DNA from: Bacillota bacterium
GTDB lineage: Bacteria; Sysuimicrobiota; Sysuimicrobiia; Sysuimicrobiales; Segetimicrobiaceae
DNA: 64,000 nt
Reading direction: 5' to 3'
Assembly: GCA_021324295.1 (NCBI GenBank)
Contig: JAJPJJ010000014.1
Span: 1-64,000 of the forward strand
Below, in pieces: positions 8,187 to 18,157 of the stretch; the first letter of the stretch is position 1; every line of letters starts with the position of its first letter. The notes beneath the pieces were generated by a model that had not been told where the DNA came from, did not search any database, and saw nothing but the letters and a program-made list of their open reading frames with translations. The position numbers and the translations under genes are program-made.

Positions 8187-9080
8187 CTACGCGCCCCCCT
8201 CGTCGATCGCGAGCCTGAGCGCGCGCACGAGGGCGCCCACCCGGCCGAGGTCGTCGGGCCTCTCCTCGAGCATCCGGACGAGCGCGCTCCCGACGATCGC
8301 GCCGTCCGCGATCCGGGCGACCTGCCGTGCCTGCGCGGGCCGGCCGATGCCGAAGCCCACGCACACCGGCGTCCCGGACTGCGCCTTGATCCGCGCGACC
8401 AGCTCTGCGAGCCCCTCCGGCAGCTCGTCCCGGACCCCGGTGACGCCGGTGCGCGAGACGCAGTAGATGAAGCCCGTGGACGCGGCCGCGACGGCGCGGA
8501 TCCGCGCCTCGGTGCTCGTGGGCGCGAGGAGGAAGACCGTCGCGAGGCCGGCCTGGCGGGCTTCCGCGATCAGCTCGTCGCCCTCCTCCGGCGGCAGGTC
8601 TGCGACGATGATGCCGTCGAGCCCCGCGGCGACCGCGTCTCGGCAGAAGGCGCCGACGCCGTGGCGGAGCAGCAGGTTGTAGTAGGTCATGAACGCGAGC
8701 GGCACCTGGGTCCGCTTCCGCAGGCGGGAGACGAGGTCGAGCGCCGGCCGCAGCGCCATGCCGTGCGCGAGGGCCCGGAGGCCGGCGCGCTGGTTGACCG
8801 GCCCGTCCGCGATAGGGTCGCTGAACGGCACCCCGAGCTCGATCGCGTCCGCGCCGGCGGCGACGAGCACTCCCACGAGCCGCTCCGTCGACGGCGGGTC
8901 CGGGTCGCCGGCCATGATGTACGGGATGAGCGCCTTGCGGCCCGCGGCCGCAAGGCCGGCGAGCGCCCGCACGAGACGGTTCGCCGCGAGTGCCGCGTCC
9001 GGGCCGGCGGCGGCGCTGCCCCGGAGCGCCACGGAGGGGGCGCGGGGAGCCCCGGCGGCCCGATCGGGCGTCGGCGTCAT
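8187..9080 (-). CDS. Tryptophan synthase alpha subunit
   Basis: Cleaves indole-3-glycerol phosphate to indole and glyceraldehyde-3-phosphate, 297 residues. TIM-barrel landmarks are [10 protein letters not shown] near residue 50, [15 protein letters not shown] with the catalytic Glu, [12 protein letters not shown] (catalytic Asp), [10 protein letters not shown] and [10 protein letters not shown]. It starts at 9080 with an ATGA overlap with trpB, the usual coupling for the alpha-beta complex. An N-terminal extension of about 30 Ala/Pro-rich residues precedes the barrel. It is the last gene of the aromatic operon. Confidence 0.96.
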   Translation of the reverse strand: MTPTPDRAAGAPRAPSVALRGSAAAGPDAALAANRLVRALAGLAAAGRKALIPYIMAGDPDPPSTERLVGVLVAAGADAIELGVPFSDPIADGPVNQRAGLRALAHGMALRPALDLVSRLRKRTQVPLAFMTYYNLLLRHGVGAFCRDAVAAGLDGIIVADLPPEEGDELIAEARQAGLATVFLLAPTSTEARIRAVAAASTGFIYCVSRTGVTGVRDELPEGLAELVARIKAQSGTPVCVGFGIGRPAQARQVARIADGAIVGSALVRMLEERPDDLGRVGALVRALRLAIDEGGA

Positions 9081-10294
9081 GGCCGCCGGGTCAGGTCGTC
9101 GCCCGTCGCCTTGGCCACGGTCTCGACATCCTTGTCGCCGCGGCCGCTCAGGCCGAGGACGATCACCTTGTCGCGCCCGAGGGCGGGGGCCAGACGCGTC
9201 AGGTAGGCGACCGCGTGGGCCGGCTCGAGAGCGGGGATGATACCCTCGGTGCGCGAGAGGAGGTGGAACCCTTCGAGCGCCTCCGCGTCGGTGACCGCGA
9301 CGTACTGGGCCCGGCCCGTGTCCTTCAAGTACGCGTGCTCCGGACCGACGCCGGGGTAGTCCAACCCGGCCGAGATCGAGTGAGTGGCGCGCACCTGGCC
9401 ATCGGCGTCCTGCAGGAGATAGCTCAGCGCGCCGTGCAGCACGCCTGGGCTGCCGGCACAGAGGGTCGCGGCGTGCCGGCAGGTCGCGAGGCCGAGCCCG
9501 CCGGCCTCCACGCCGACCAGCGCGACGCCGGCGTCGTCCTTGAACGGGTGGAAGAGGCCCATCGCGTTGCTGCCTCCCCCCACGCACGCGACGCAGCAGT
9601 CCGGCAGGCGGCCTTCCGCCTCGAGGATCTGCGCGCGCGCCTCCCGGCCGATCACGGATTGAAAGTCGCGGACGAGCATCGGGTACGGGTGAGGGCCCAC
9701 GACCGAGCCGATCACGTAGAACGTGTCGCGCACGTTGGTCACCCAGTCACGGAGCGCCTCGTTGATCGCGTCCTTGAGCGTCCGGCTGCCCCCGTCCACC
9801 GGCACGACGCGGGCCCCGAGGAGCCGCATGCGGAAGACGTTGAGGGCCTGCCGCTCCATGTCGTCCGTGCCCATGTAGACGTCGCACGGCAGGCCGAACG
9901 CTGCGGCCGTCGCCGCGGTGGCAACGCCATGCTGCCCGGCGCCCGTCTCGGCGATGATCCGGCGCTTCCCCATGCGCACGGCCAGCAGCACCTGGCCGAC
10001 GGTGTTGTTGATCTTGTGCGCACCGGTGTGCAGGAGGTCCTCACGCTTCAGGTAGATCCGGGCGCCGCCGAGCGCCTCGGTGAGGCGCTGCGCGAAGTAC
10101 AGCGGGGTCGGGCGGCCGCACAGGGATCGCAGGCAGCGCTCGAGGTGGGCAGCGAACGCGGGATCGCGACGCGCCTCCTCGTAGGCGGCTTCCAGCTCCT
10201 CGAGCGCCGGGATCAGCGTCTCCGGCACGTAGCGGCCGCCGTAGATGCCGTACCGTCCCCGCGGCCGCACGCCCGTCTGTCCCTGCACCCCCAT
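9077..10294 (-). CDS. Tryptophan synthase beta subunit
   Basis: PLP enzyme joining indole and serine to tryptophan, 405 residues. The start at 10294 follows GGAGGTGA and forms a TGATG junction with trpF. It opens with [12 protein letters not shown]. The PLP lysine lies in [16 protein letters not shown], the phosphate-binding loop is [10 protein letters not shown], and [11 protein letters not shown] is typical of TrpB1 (the TrpA-partner type). Its direct coupling with trpA supports an alpha2beta2 complex. Confidence 0.97.
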   Translation of the reverse strand: MGVQGQTGVRPRGRYGIYGGRYVPETLIPALEELEAAYEEARRDPAFAAHLERCLRSLCGRPTPLYFAQRLTEALGGARIYLKREDLLHTGAHKINNTVGQVLLAVRMGKRRIIAETGAGQHGVATAATAAAFGLPCDVYMGTDDMERQALNVFRMRLLGARVVPVDGGSRTLKDAINEALRDWVTNVRDTFYVIGSVVGPHPYPMLVRDFQSVIGREARAQILEAEGRLPDCCVACVGGGSNAMGLFHPFKDDAGVALVGVEAGGLGLATCRHAATLCAGSPGVLHGALSYLLQDADGQVRATHSISAGLDYPGVGPEHAYLKDTGRAQYVAVTDAEALEGFHLLSRTEGIIPALEPAHAVAYLTRLAPALGRDKVIVLGLSGRGDKDVETVAKATGDDLTRRP

Positions 10295-10962
10295 CACGTC
10301 ACCTCCGGCCCCCGCCCTGTCGCCGCGGCGGCGTTCCACGCGCGCACCTGCGCGACGAACGCCCGGATCTTCGCCGGGTCCTTCCGGCCGTCCGTCTCGA
10401 CGCCCGAGGCGACATCCACCGCGTAGGGCTCCGCCGCCCGGATCGCCTCCGTCACGTTGTCGGGCGTGAGGCCCCCCGAGAGGATCACGGGCCCGGCCGC
10501 CCGCGCCCGCGCGGCAAGCGTCCAGTCGAACGTGCGCCCGGTGCCTCCCATCTCGCCGGGGACGTGCGCGTCGAGGAGGAACGCCGCGACCTGGTACCTC
10601 TCGAGGTCGCGCAGGCTCTCGGGGCCGCGCACCTTGATCCCCTTGATCACCGGCCGGTCGAACTGGCGGCAGAACTCAGGGCTCTCTGCGCCGTGCAGCT
10701 GCAACGCGTCGAGGCCGCACAGGCCGGCGATCCTCCGGACCGTCTCCGCGTCCTCGTCCGCGAAGACCCCGACCCGCGTCACAAACGGCGGCAGGCCGCG
10801 CGCGATCGCGCGCGCCGTCTCGGGCGCGATGTAGCGACGGCCGGGCCGCCAGAAGTTGAAGCCGATCGCGTCCGCGTCGGCGGAGACCGCGGCGAGGGCG
10901 TCCTCGAGCCGCTGGATCCCGCAGATCTTGACGCGCACGGCACCGGCGCGGCCATCCACCAT
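10294..10962 (-). CDS. Phosphoribosylanthranilate isomerase
   Basis: Converts N-(5-phosphoribosyl)anthranilate to the carboxyphenylamino-deoxyribulose phosphate, 222 residues, a free-standing enzyme not fused to TrpC. Family motifs are VKICGIQ near residue 11 (catalytic Cys), [26 protein letters not shown] (catalytic Asp), [11 protein letters not shown] and [10 protein letters not shown]+KD. It follows trpS with a 19-bp gap and overlaps trpB by one base. Confidence 0.96.
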   Translation of the reverse strand: MVDGRAGAVRVKICGIQRLEDALAAVSADADAIGFNFWRPGRRYIAPETARAIARGLPPFVTRVGVFADEDAETVRRIAGLCGLDALQLHGAESPEFCRQFDRPVIKGIKVRGPESLRDLERYQVAAFLLDAHVPGEMGGTGRTFDWTLAARARAAGPVILSGGLTPDNVTEAIRAAEPYAVDVASGVETDGRKDPAKIRAFVAQVRAWNAAAATGRGPEVT

Positions 10963-10981
10963 GGCGCGGCCTCCGGCCTCT

Positions 10982-12046
10982 CTACACGCCCACGCGCGCG
11001 GCCCGGAAGTAGTCCATCCCCATCGCGTCCAGGCACAGCGCGAGGGTCTCCTGTGCCTCCCGGCGCGCGACGCGGCTGCCTTCCACGATGATCTCCTCGA
11101 GCCGCGCCGGGGCGGCGGCCCAGGCGGCCCGGCGTGCGCGAATCGGATCCAGGAACTCGTTGAGGGCGCGGGCGAGGCGCTTCTTCACCTCGACGTCGCC
11201 CACGGTCCCCGCGCGGTACCGCTCCCGGAGTTCCTCGACCTCCGCGCGATCCTTGTTGAAGGCGTCGTGGTAGATGAACACCGGGTTCCCCTCGACGTGC
11301 CCGGGGTCCGTGGGGTGGATCCGCGTCGGATCGGTGAACATCCCCATGACCTTCCGGCGGACCGTCTCCGCGTCGTCCGACAGGAAGATCGCGTTGCCGA
11401 GCGATTTGCTCATCTTGGCCTGGCCGTCCGTGCCAACGAGCGTGGGCACCCGCCCCACGATCGTCTCGGGCTCGGGGAACACCGGCCCGTACATCTCGTT
11501 GAATCGCCGGGCCAGCTCCCGGGTCACCTCGAGGTGGCTCGCCTGATCCTTGCCCACCGGCACGACCTGAGCGCGCACCATCAGGATGTCGGCGGCCTGG
11601 AGCACGGGATACGACAGCAGTCCCAAGCTGGCGGTCTCGAGCTTGAGATCCCGCATCACTTCCTTGAGCGTCGGCACGCGCTGGAGGCGCGGCACCGTGG
11701 TCAGCATCGAGAAGATCAGGTGCAGCACCGCCACCTCCGGCACGAGCGACTGCAGGTAGATCGTGCTCCGCTCCGGATCGATCCCGACGCTCAGGTAGTC
11801 GAGGAGCAGCTCGTGGACGTGCTGGGCGATCTCGCGGGTGCGGTCGGCCCCGGTCGTGAGCACGTGGTAGTCGGCGATGAGGAAGAAGCACTCGTACTCG
11901 TCCTGCAGCCGGAGCCGGTTCTCGAGCGAGCCGACGTAGTGGCCCAGGTGGAGCGCGCCCGTCGGGCGGTCGCCGGTCAGGAGCCTCCCCCGCGGCGCCG
12001 CGGCGGCGCGGTGTGGGAGCGTCTCAGCGATCTGCGTCTCAGCCAT
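10982..12046 (-). CDS. Tryptophanyl-tRNA synthetase
   Basis: Charges tRNA-Trp, class Ic synthetase, 354 residues. The HIGH-type signature is [15 protein letters not shown] near residue 25 and the KMSKS loop is KMSKSLGN near residue 212. QRVPTLKE and [10 protein letters not shown] are further TrpRS signatures. The gene sits inside the tryptophan operon between trpC and trpF, so synthetase and amino acid synthesis are co-transcribed. The upstream Trp-specific T-box would therefore raise both when uncharged tRNA-Trp accumulates. Confidence 0.96.
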   Translation of the reverse strand: MAETQIAETLPHRAAAAPRGRLLTGDRPTGALHLGHYVGSLENRLRLQDEYECFFLIADYHVLTTGADRTREIAQHVHELLLDYLSVGIDPERSTIYLQSLVPEVAVLHLIFSMLTTVPRLQRVPTLKEVMRDLKLETASLGLLSYPVLQAADILMVRAQVVPVGKDQASHLEVTRELARRFNEMYGPVFPEPETIVGRVPTLVGTDGQAKMSKSLGNAIFLSDDAETVRRKVMGMFTDPTRIHPTDPGHVEGNPVFIYHDAFNKDRAEVEELRERYRAGTVGDVEVKKRLARALNEFLDPIRARRAAWAAAPARLEEIIVEGSRVARREAQETLALCLDAMGMDYFRAARVGV

Positions 12047-12079
12047 GGCCTCTCCTTCCGCGGGTCCGGCGTCCCGTCT

Positions 12080-12895
12080 CTATCCCTCCCGCCCCAGCAG
12101 CTCCCGCAGACGGGCCGCCGGGTCGCGCGCCCGCATGAGGGCGGTGCCCACCAGGACGGCATCGACGCCCAGGCGTGCCATCTCCTCGACGTGCGCGCGC
12201 TCCTCGATGCCGCTCTCGCCGACGACCACGACCTCGGGCGGGACGGACGGCCGCAGCCGGCGGGTGACCTCAAGCGACGTCTCGAGCGTATCCAGGTCGC
12301 GGTTGTTGATCCCGAGAAGCGACGCGCGCGTGTCCAGCGCCCGCGCCAGCTCGTGCTCGTCGTGAACCTCGACGAGGGCGGCCATGCCCAGCGCCGCGGC
12401 CGTGCCCTGGAGCTCCTCGAGCGCCCCGCGGGGCAGGATCGATACGATCAGCAGGACCGCGTCCGCCCCGAGCACCCGCGCCTCGTACACCTGGTATGGG
12501 TCGAGCACGAAGTCCTTGCGCAGCACCGGGACCGCCACGACCTGCCGCACCCGGGTCAGGTGCTCGTCCGCCCCGCGGAAGAACCGCGTGTCCGTGAGCA
12601 CCGAGACGGCCGCCGCGCCGGCCGCCGCGTACGCGCGCGCGATCGCGGCCGGGTCGAACTCCTCGCGGATCGTGCCGGCCGACGGCGAGGCGCCCTTGAC
12701 CTCGGCGACAAGCCGGACCTCCCCGGCGCCGGTGCCGCCGCGGGCCGGGGGAGCGCCGCGCGCCGCGCCGGGCTCCGGCGGCCGCAGGGCCGCGCGGAAC
12801 GGCCGCGGCGGCGGTGCGTCGAGCGCGCGGGCGCGGACCTCCCGGAGCGGGATCCGCCGCCTCCGCTCGGCCAGCTCCTCGCCCTTGTGCGCCAC
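12080..12895 (-). CDS. Indole-3-glycerol phosphate synthase
   Basis: Closes the indole ring in tryptophan synthesis, 271 residues from the GTG at 12895. Motifs are VAEVKGASPSAG (catalytic Lys), SVLTDTRFFRGA, VLRKDFVLDPYQV, EVHDEHEL, LGINNRDLDTLE and GESGIEERAHV. Homologues begin a few residues earlier with a segment like LQQIVAHKGEEL. That segment is present upstream in frame (from about 12910) behind a GGGGGAGAGGA site but begins with CTG codons, so a non-standard start a few residues upstream is possible. An Ala/Pro/Gly-rich insertion of about 25 residues sits near residue 40. Confidence 0.94.
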   Translation of the reverse strand: MAHKGEELAERRRRIPLREVRARALDAPPPRPFRAALRPPEPGAARGAPPARGGTGAGEVRLVAEVKGASPSAGTIREEFDPAAIARAYAAAGAAAVSVLTDTRFFRGADEHLTRVRQVVAVPVLRKDFVLDPYQVYEARVLGADAVLLIVSILPRGALEELQGTAAALGMAALVEVHDEHELARALDTRASLLGINNRDLDTLETSLEVTRRLRPSVPPEVVVVGESGIEERAHVEEMARLGVDAVLVGTALMRARDPAARLRELLGREG

Positions 12896-12966
12896 GATCT
12901 GCTGCAGGAGTCCCAGCGTCCTCTCCCCCTTCGGGCCACGCCGCTCGCCCGGCGGGCGGCGCCCGC

Positions 12967-13983
12967 CTACGCGAACTTCGTCTTCAGGCGCAGCGCCTCG
13001 AGCTTCGCGTAGGCGCGGCCGCTATCGATGCTCTCGGCGGCACGTGCCACCCCGTCCGGGACCGTCTGCGCGAGGCCGGCCGCCACCAGCGCGACCGCGG
13101 CGTTGGCGAGGACGATGTCGCGCCGCGCGCTCCGCTCCCCCCGGAGGATGCTCACACAGATCTGCGCGTTCTCCTCGGGGGAGCCGCCCCGCAGCGCCTC
13201 GAGCGGGGCCCGCCGAAAGCCCAGCTCCTCCGGCGCGAGCGTGTACGTGCGGACGGTGCCGTCGGCGACCTCGGAGACCTGGGTCGGAGCGCAGATCGAG
13301 ATCTCGTCCATGCCATCCTGGCCGTGCACGACGAACGCGCGCTCGGCGCCGAGCTGCGCGAGGACCCGCGCCATCACCTCCGTGTGCGCCAAACTCGGCA
13401 CGCCCTGCAGGTACCGGCGCGCCCCCGCCGGGTTGGTCAGGGGACCGAGGATGTTGAAGACCGTGCGGATGCCGATCTCGCGCCGCGGCCCCAGCGCGTG
13501 CTTGAACGCCGGGTGGAAGCGCGGCGCGAACAGGAACCCGAACCCGATCTCCTCGACGCACTCCTGGACGACGTCGGGCGGGGCGTCCAGGTTGATCCCG
13601 AGGGCCTCGAGCACGTCGGCGCTGCCGCTCCTGCTGCTCGCGGCACGGTTGCCGTGCTTGGCCACGTGGCCGCCGGCGCCGGCGACGACGAACGCCGTCG
13701 CGGTCGAGATGTTGAACGTGTTGAGCCGGTCCCCTCCGGTCCCCACGATGTCCACGAGGTGGTCGGCGCGGGGGCAGATCGTGACGGCGCGCTCGCGGAT
13801 CGCGCGGGCAAACCCCGTGATCTCCTCGACGGTCTCCCCGCGCACGGCGAGCGCGGTGATGAACGCCGCGATCTGAGCCGGCGTGGCCTCGCCGTCCATG
13901 ATCAGGCCCATGGCCCGGTGGGCCTCCTCCTCGGTGAGCGCCTGGCGGGAGACGACCTTGGCGAGCGCGGGCCGAAGCGGCAT
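12967..13983 (-). CDS. Anthranilate phosphoribosyltransferase
   Basis: Attaches phosphoribosyl from PRPP to anthranilate, 338 residues. The start at 13983 follows GGAGGGAGA. Signatures are DIVGTGGDRLNTFNIST (PRPP/anthranilate site), GGHVAKHGNRAASSRSGSAD (split around residues 105-125), RTVFNILGPLTNPA, and VVHGQDGMDEIS. It lies 4 bp after trpG, so TrpE-TrpG-TrpD are closely coupled. Confidence 0.96.
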   Translation of the reverse strand: MPLRPALAKVVSRQALTEEEAHRAMGLIMDGEATPAQIAAFITALAVRGETVEEITGFARAIRERAVTICPRADHLVDIVGTGGDRLNTFNISTATAFVVAGAGGHVAKHGNRAASSRSGSADVLEALGINLDAPPDVVQECVEEIGFGFLFAPRFHPAFKHALGPRREIGIRTVFNILGPLTNPAGARRYLQGVPSLAHTEVMARVLAQLGAERAFVVHGQDGMDEISICAPTQVSEVADGTVRTYTLAPEELGFRRAPLEALRGGSPEENAQICVSILRGERSARRDIVLANAAVALVAAGLAQTVPDGVARAAESIDSGRAYAKLEALRLKTKFA

Positions 13984-13987
13984 CGGG

Positions 13988-14650
13988 CTATCTCCCTCCG
14001 GCGACGTAGTCGGCGCTCCCCGACGCCGCGCGCCCGCCGGATGGACGCGGGGCGGGGGCGGCCGACCCGTCCCGCGCACCCCGCCGGGCCAGCGCGAGGA
14101 AGTTCCGAAGCAGCGCGTGCCCGTGCTCGGTCAGGACGGACTCCGGGTGGAACTGCACGCCCTCCACGAGCGCGGTGCGGTGGCGGACCCCCATGACGAC
14201 CCCGTCCTCGGTGCGGGCGGAGACCTCCAGCGGCGGCGGCAGGCTCGCGTCGTCCACGACGAGCGAGTGGTAGCGCGTGCCCACGAACGGGCTGGGCAGG
14301 CCCTCGAAGATCGTCCGGCCATCGTGGAAGATCCGCGACGTCTTGCCGTGAACCGGGAAGCGTCCGCGCACCACCGATGCGCCGCACGCGGCGCCGATGC
14401 ACTGGTGGCCCAGGCAGACGCCCAGGATCGGGATCGTCCCGGCGAGCGCCGCCACCGCGGCCGTGCTGACGCCGGCTTCGGCGGGGGTGCACGGGCCGGG
14501 CGAGATCACGATCGCCTCGGGCGCCATCGCCGCGATCCCCTCGACTGTGATCGCGTCGTTCCGGAAGGGCCGGGGATCCTCCCCCAGCTCGCCCAGGTAC
14601 TGCACGAGGTTATAGGTGAACGAGTCGTAGTTGTCGATCACGAGGATCAT
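13988..14650 (-). CDS. Anthranilate synthase glutaminase subunit
   Basis: Class I glutamine amidotransferase that feeds ammonia to TrpE, 220 residues. It opens with [18 protein letters not shown]. The nucleophile Cys is in [12 protein letters not shown], and the His/Glu pair in [12 protein letters not shown] 30-residue Ala/Arg/Pro-rich tail follows the core domain. It is separated from trpE by 8 bp. It may also serve aminodeoxychorismate synthase (PabA role), since no separate pabA is seen in the window. Confidence 0.95.
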   Translation of the reverse strand: MILVIDNYDSFTYNLVQYLGELGEDPRPFRNDAITVEGIAAMAPEAIVISPGPCTPAEAGVSTAAVAALAGTIPILGVCLGHQCIGAACGASVVRGRFPVHGKTSRIFHDGRTIFEGLPSPFVGTRYHSLVVDDASLPPPLEVSARTEDGVVMGVRHRTALVEGVQFHPESVLTEHGHALLRNFLALARRGARDGSAAPAPRPSGGRAASGSADYVAGGR

Positions 14651-14658
14651 GCGTCACC

Positions 14659-16137
14659 TCACAGCCCGCGCCCGGCCAGCTCGATCGCCCGGACCAACAC
14701 CTTGGCCTTGTTGATCGTCTCGTCGTATTCGCACGCGGGCGCCGAGTCGGCCACGATCCCGCCGCCGGCCTGCGCGTAGGCCACGCCGTCTTTGATGACA
14801 AGCGTCCGGATCGCGATGCAGGTGTCGAGCGCGCCGCCGAACCCCACGTAGCCCACCGCGCCCGCGTACGGGCCCCGCGCCGTGGGCTCCAGCTCGTCGA
14901 GGATCTCCATCGCGCGGACCTTGGGCGCCCCGCTCACGGTCCCGTGCGGGAAGACGGCGCGCAGCACGTCGAACGCGTCGCGGCCCGGAGCCAGGCGCCC
15001 CTGGACGAGGCTGACGATGTGCATGACATGCGAGTAGCGCTCGACCGTCATCAGCTCGGGCACCCGGACGGTGCCGTACCGGGAGATCCGGCCGACGTCG
15101 TTCCGCGTGAGGTCCACGAGCATGACGTGCTCGGCCCGCTCCTTCTCGTCGGCCAGCATCTCCTCGGCCAGCCGCCGGTCCTCGTCCTCGGTGAGGCCGC
15201 GCCGCCGCGTGCCGGCGATCGGGCGCATCTCCACGAGGTCGCCCTCCAGGCGCACCAGCAACTCCGGGGAGGCGCCGACGAGCGTCGCCTCGTCGCCCGC
15301 CAGGTAGAACATGAACGGGGACGGGTTGATCGCCCTGAGCGCCCGGTAGATCGCGAGCGGGTCGAGCCCACCGACGTCCACGGCGAAGCGCTGCGACAGG
15401 ACGATCTGGAACGCGTCCCCGGCGTAGATGTAGTCCCGGCACCGCTCCACGGCCGCGAGATACTGCTCGCGCGTCATGTTGGACCGGATGTTGAGCCGGC
15501 CCGGGGAGGCCGCCGTCGGCGGGGGGAGGGGCCGCCGCAGCAGGTCCAGCCACTCCTCGATGCGGTCCCGCGCCGCCCGGTACGCCCGCTCGGCGCCGTC
15601 GTCGACGCACGCGCTCGCGACGATACGAATGCGGTGGCGGAGGTGGTCGAAGACCATCACGGTATCGGCGAGGGCGAGGTGCAGGATCGGAAGGTGACGG
15701 TCGTCGGGAGGCTGGTGCGGGAGGCGCTCGAGCGTGCGGACCAGGTCGTACGAGAAATACCCGACCAGCCCACCGTAGAACCGCGGCAGGGTCGGATCCT
15801 CGACCGGGCGGTATCGCCCGAGGATCTCGCGCGCGGCGGCGAGCGGGTCCTGCGCCCGCACGCGCCTCGCCCCGTCCTCCACGATCTCGACGCCGTCCGG
15901 CCAGGCGCGCAGGGTGAGCCGGGGACGGGCGCCCAGGAAGGAGTAGCGGGCGAGCTTGCTGCTGCCCTCGGCGCTCTCCAGGAGAAACGCGTGCGGCAGG
16001 TGACGCAGACGCAGGAACGCCGAGATCGGCGTGTCGAGATCCGCGAGCACCTCGCACGAGACCGGGACGAGGTTGCCCTCGCGCGCTCGGCGATCGAACT
16101 CCGCCGCACCCGGTTCCAGGACCACCGTCCGCGCCAT
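14659..16137 (-). CDS. Anthranilate synthase component I
   Basis: Makes anthranilate from chorismate with ammonia from TrpG, 492 residues. The N-terminal region holds AFLLESAEGSSKLARYSFLG, the LLES element known to bind feedback tryptophan. The C-terminal chorismate-binding domain has PSPFMFYL, IAGTRRRGLTEDED, VDLTRNDVGRIS, FPHGTVSGAPKVRAME and GGGIVADS. Length and motifs fit TrpE better than PabB. Activity is probably feedback-inhibited by tryptophan in addition to T-box control. Confidence 0.96.
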   Translation of the reverse strand: MARTVVLEPGAAEFDRRAREGNLVPVSCEVLADLDTPISAFLRLRHLPHAFLLESAEGSSKLARYSFLGARPRLTLRAWPDGVEIVEDGARRVRAQDPLAAAREILGRYRPVEDPTLPRFYGGLVGYFSYDLVRTLERLPHQPPDDRHLPILHLALADTVMVFDHLRHRIRIVASACVDDGAERAYRAARDRIEEWLDLLRRPLPPPTAASPGRLNIRSNMTREQYLAAVERCRDYIYAGDAFQIVLSQRFAVDVGGLDPLAIYRALRAINPSPFMFYLAGDEATLVGASPELLVRLEGDLVEMRPIAGTRRRGLTEDEDRRLAEEMLADEKERAEHVMLVDLTRNDVGRISRYGTVRVPELMTVERYSHVMHIVSLVQGRLAPGRDAFDVLRAVFPHGTVSGAPKVRAMEILDELEPTARGPYAGAVGYVGFGGALDTCIAIRTLVIKDGVAYAQAGGGIVADSAPACEYDETINKAKVLVRAIELAGRGL

Positions 16138-16145
16138 CGCCGCTC

Positions 16146-17036
16146 CTATCCGTCCTCCCGCGCCCCGCGCGCGGGGCGCCCGGCGGGCTGCGACCGCTCG
16201 CGCAGCCGCAACCGGGCCCGCCGGGCGCGCTCGAGCAGCGCATCGAACCCGTCGCCGTCCGCAAGCGCCGCCTCGAGCCGGGCGAGCTCCTCGCGGAACG
16301 CCCGCAGGGCGCCCTGGATGGGCTCACGGTTGAGGCGGCAGATCTGCGCCCACATCTCCACGGGGCTGCCGGCCACCCGCGTCGCGCCGAGAAACGCCGG
16401 GCCCGCCGCGTTCCCCGCGGACCCGCAGATGCCGACGAGCGCCGCGGCCACGAGGTACGGGAGGTGGCTCACGACCGCGACGGCGCGGTCGTGCGCCTCC
16501 GGATCCATCGCCACGGGCCGCGCCCCCAGGGCGCGCGCGAGGCCGGTGAGGCGCTCGCACGCGTCCGCCGGCGTGCGCGGGGTCGGCGTCAGCAGATAGA
16601 CCGCACCCTCGAACAGGGAGGCCGCGGCCGCCGCGATCCCGCGGCCCTCGTTGCCGGCCATCGGGTGGCCGCCGAGAAACGCCACCCGGCTGCCGGGGCG
16701 GAGGAGCGCCTCGATCGCGCGGACGATCTCCGCCTTGACGCTCGCGACGTCGGTCACGAGCGCGCCGGCGCGCAGGTGGGGCAGCGCCCGCCGCGCCATC
16801 GGCACGACGAGGTCCGGCGGCGTCGCGAGCACCACGAGGTCCGCTCCGTCCACGCCCTCCACCGGATCCACCGTGCCGCGGTCGATCGCGCCGCGCGCGC
16901 GGGCCGCCGCGATCGTCTCCGGCACGCGGGTGACGCCCACCACCTCCCCGGCCAGCGCGCGCCCGCGCAGGGCCATCCCGAGTGAGCCGCCGATCAAGCC
17001 CACCCCGATGATCGTGACGCGCTCGAAGAGGGGCAT
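16146..17036 (-). CDS. Prephenate dehydrogenase
   Basis: Oxidatively decarboxylates prephenate towards tyrosine, 296 residues. The start at 17036 follows GGGAGAGG. It has an N-terminal Rossmann fold (IIGVGLIGGSLGMAL at about residue 8), FLGGHPMAGNEGRG, and the catalytic His in VVSHLPYLVAAAL. The C-terminus is the all-helical dimer domain; there is no chorismate mutase fusion and no ACT domain. An arogenate dehydrogenase preference is possible. It is 8 bp upstream of trpE in the operon, so tyrosine synthesis is co-transcribed with tryptophan genes. Confidence 0.92.
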   Translation of the reverse strand: MPLFERVTIIGVGLIGGSLGMALRGRALAGEVVGVTRVPETIAAARARGAIDRGTVDPVEGVDGADLVVLATPPDLVVPMARRALPHLRAGALVTDVASVKAEIVRAIEALLRPGSRVAFLGGHPMAGNEGRGIAAAAASLFEGAVYLLTPTPRTPADACERLTGLARALGARPVAMDPEAHDRAVAVVSHLPYLVAAALVGICGSAGNAAGPAFLGATRVAGSPVEMWAQICRLNREPIQGALRAFREELARLEAALADGDGFDALLERARRARLRLRERSQPAGRPARGAREDG

Positions 17037-17065
17037 CGCCTCTCCCGGGATGCGCCTGGCCGGGC

Positions 17066-18088
17066 TCAGACGCGTCGCCCGACGGCGAGGGCGATCGCGT
17101 CCAGCTCCTGCATCATGACGGCGAAGTTCTGCGGGGTGAGCTGCTGGGGGCCGTCGCTCAGCGCGCGGTCGGGCTCGGGGTGGACCTCCACCAGCAGGCC
17201 GTCGGCCCCCGCGGCGACGGCCGCCCGCGCCATCGGGGTCACGAGCTTCCACTTCCCGGTGCCGTGGCAGGGGTCGACGATCACGGGCAGGTGGCTCAGG
17301 CGCTTGAGCACCGGCACCGCCGTGAGATCCAGCGTGTACCGCGTGTAGGTCTCGAACGTCCGGATGCCGCGCTCGCAGAGCACGATGTTGCTGTTGCCCT
17401 CGGCCATGATGTACTCGGCGGCCAGCAGCAGCTCCTCGACCGTGGCGCTCGGCCCGCGCTTGAGGAGCACCGGGTGGCCGGCGCGGCCGACGTCCCGCAG
17501 CAGGGTGTAGTTCTGCATGTTCCGGGCGCCGATCTGCACCATGTCGGCGTACTTGACGACGAGCTCGAGCTGGCGCGCGTCCATCGCCTCGGTGACGATC
17601 GGGAGCCCGGTCGCCTCGCGCACCTCGGCGAGGATCTTGAGGGCGTCCTCCTCGAGCCCCTGGAACGAATACGGGGAGGTGCGCGGCTTGAAGGCGCCGC
17701 CGCGGAGCAGCTGCGCGCCAGCCAGCTTGACCGCCCGGGCGGTCTCGATCACCTGCCTGGGGCTCTCGACCGAGCAGGGGCCGGCGATCACGACGACGCG
17801 CCCGCCCCCGATCGCGACGTTGCGCACCCAGACGGTCGAGTCGCGCCCGCCGTGAAATTCCCGGCTCACGAGCTTGTACGGCTGCAGGATGCGCACGACG
17901 CTTTCGACGCCCGCCATCGCCTCAAGGCCCTCCCGGAGCAGCTCCTTGGTGTGGCTGTCGCCGATCACCCCGATCACGGTGCGCTCCACGCCCTCCGTGA
18001 CCTGAGCGCGGAGCCCCGCCTCCTCGACCTTGCGGACGACCCCTTCGCGCTCCGCCCGTGTATGCCGGGGGCTCATGACCACGATCAT
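17066..18088 (-). CDS. 3-deoxy-7-phosphoheptulonate (DAHP) synthase
   Basis: First shikimate-pathway step, joining phosphoenolpyruvate and erythrose-4-phosphate, 340 residues. The start at 18088 follows AAGGAGG. An N-terminal ferredoxin-like regulatory domain (about 70 residues, [15 protein letters not shown] onward) precedes the barrel, as in the Thermotoga-type AroF, where it mediates allosteric inhibition. Barrel motifs are [48 protein letters not shown] and [12 protein letters not shown]. It is the first gene of the aromatic operon, directly after the T-box leader. Confidence 0.96.
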   Translation of the reverse strand: MIVVMSPRHTRAEREGVVRKVEEAGLRAQVTEGVERTVIGVIGDSHTKELLREGLEAMAGVESVVRILQPYKLVSREFHGGRDSTVWVRNVAIGGGRVVVIAGPCSVESPRQVIETARAVKLAGAQLLRGGAFKPRTSPYSFQGLEEDALKILAEVREATGLPIVTEAMDARQLELVVKYADMVQIGARNMQNYTLLRDVGRAGHPVLLKRGPSATVEELLLAAEYIMAEGNSNIVLCERGIRTFETYTRYTLDLTAVPVLKRLSHLPVIVDPCHGTGKWKLVTPMARAAVAAGADGLLVEVHPEPDRALSDGPQQLTPQNFAVMMQELDAIALAVGRRV

Positions 18089-18120
18089 CCTGCCGCCTCC
18101 TTGCGCGCGACCATGGCCAA

Positions 18121-18157
18121 AATAGAAAAGGCCCCCCGTCCCTCGGGACGGGAGGCC
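18121..18157 (-). terminator. Rho-independent terminator of the T-box
   Basis: On the minus strand GGCCTCCCGTCC (18157-18146) pairs with GGACGGGGGGCC (18141-18130) over a CGAG loop, followed by TTTTCTATTTT. Its 5' arm includes the CGTCCC needed for the competing antiterminator, so termination and tRNA binding are mutually exclusive. Confidence 0.9.
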
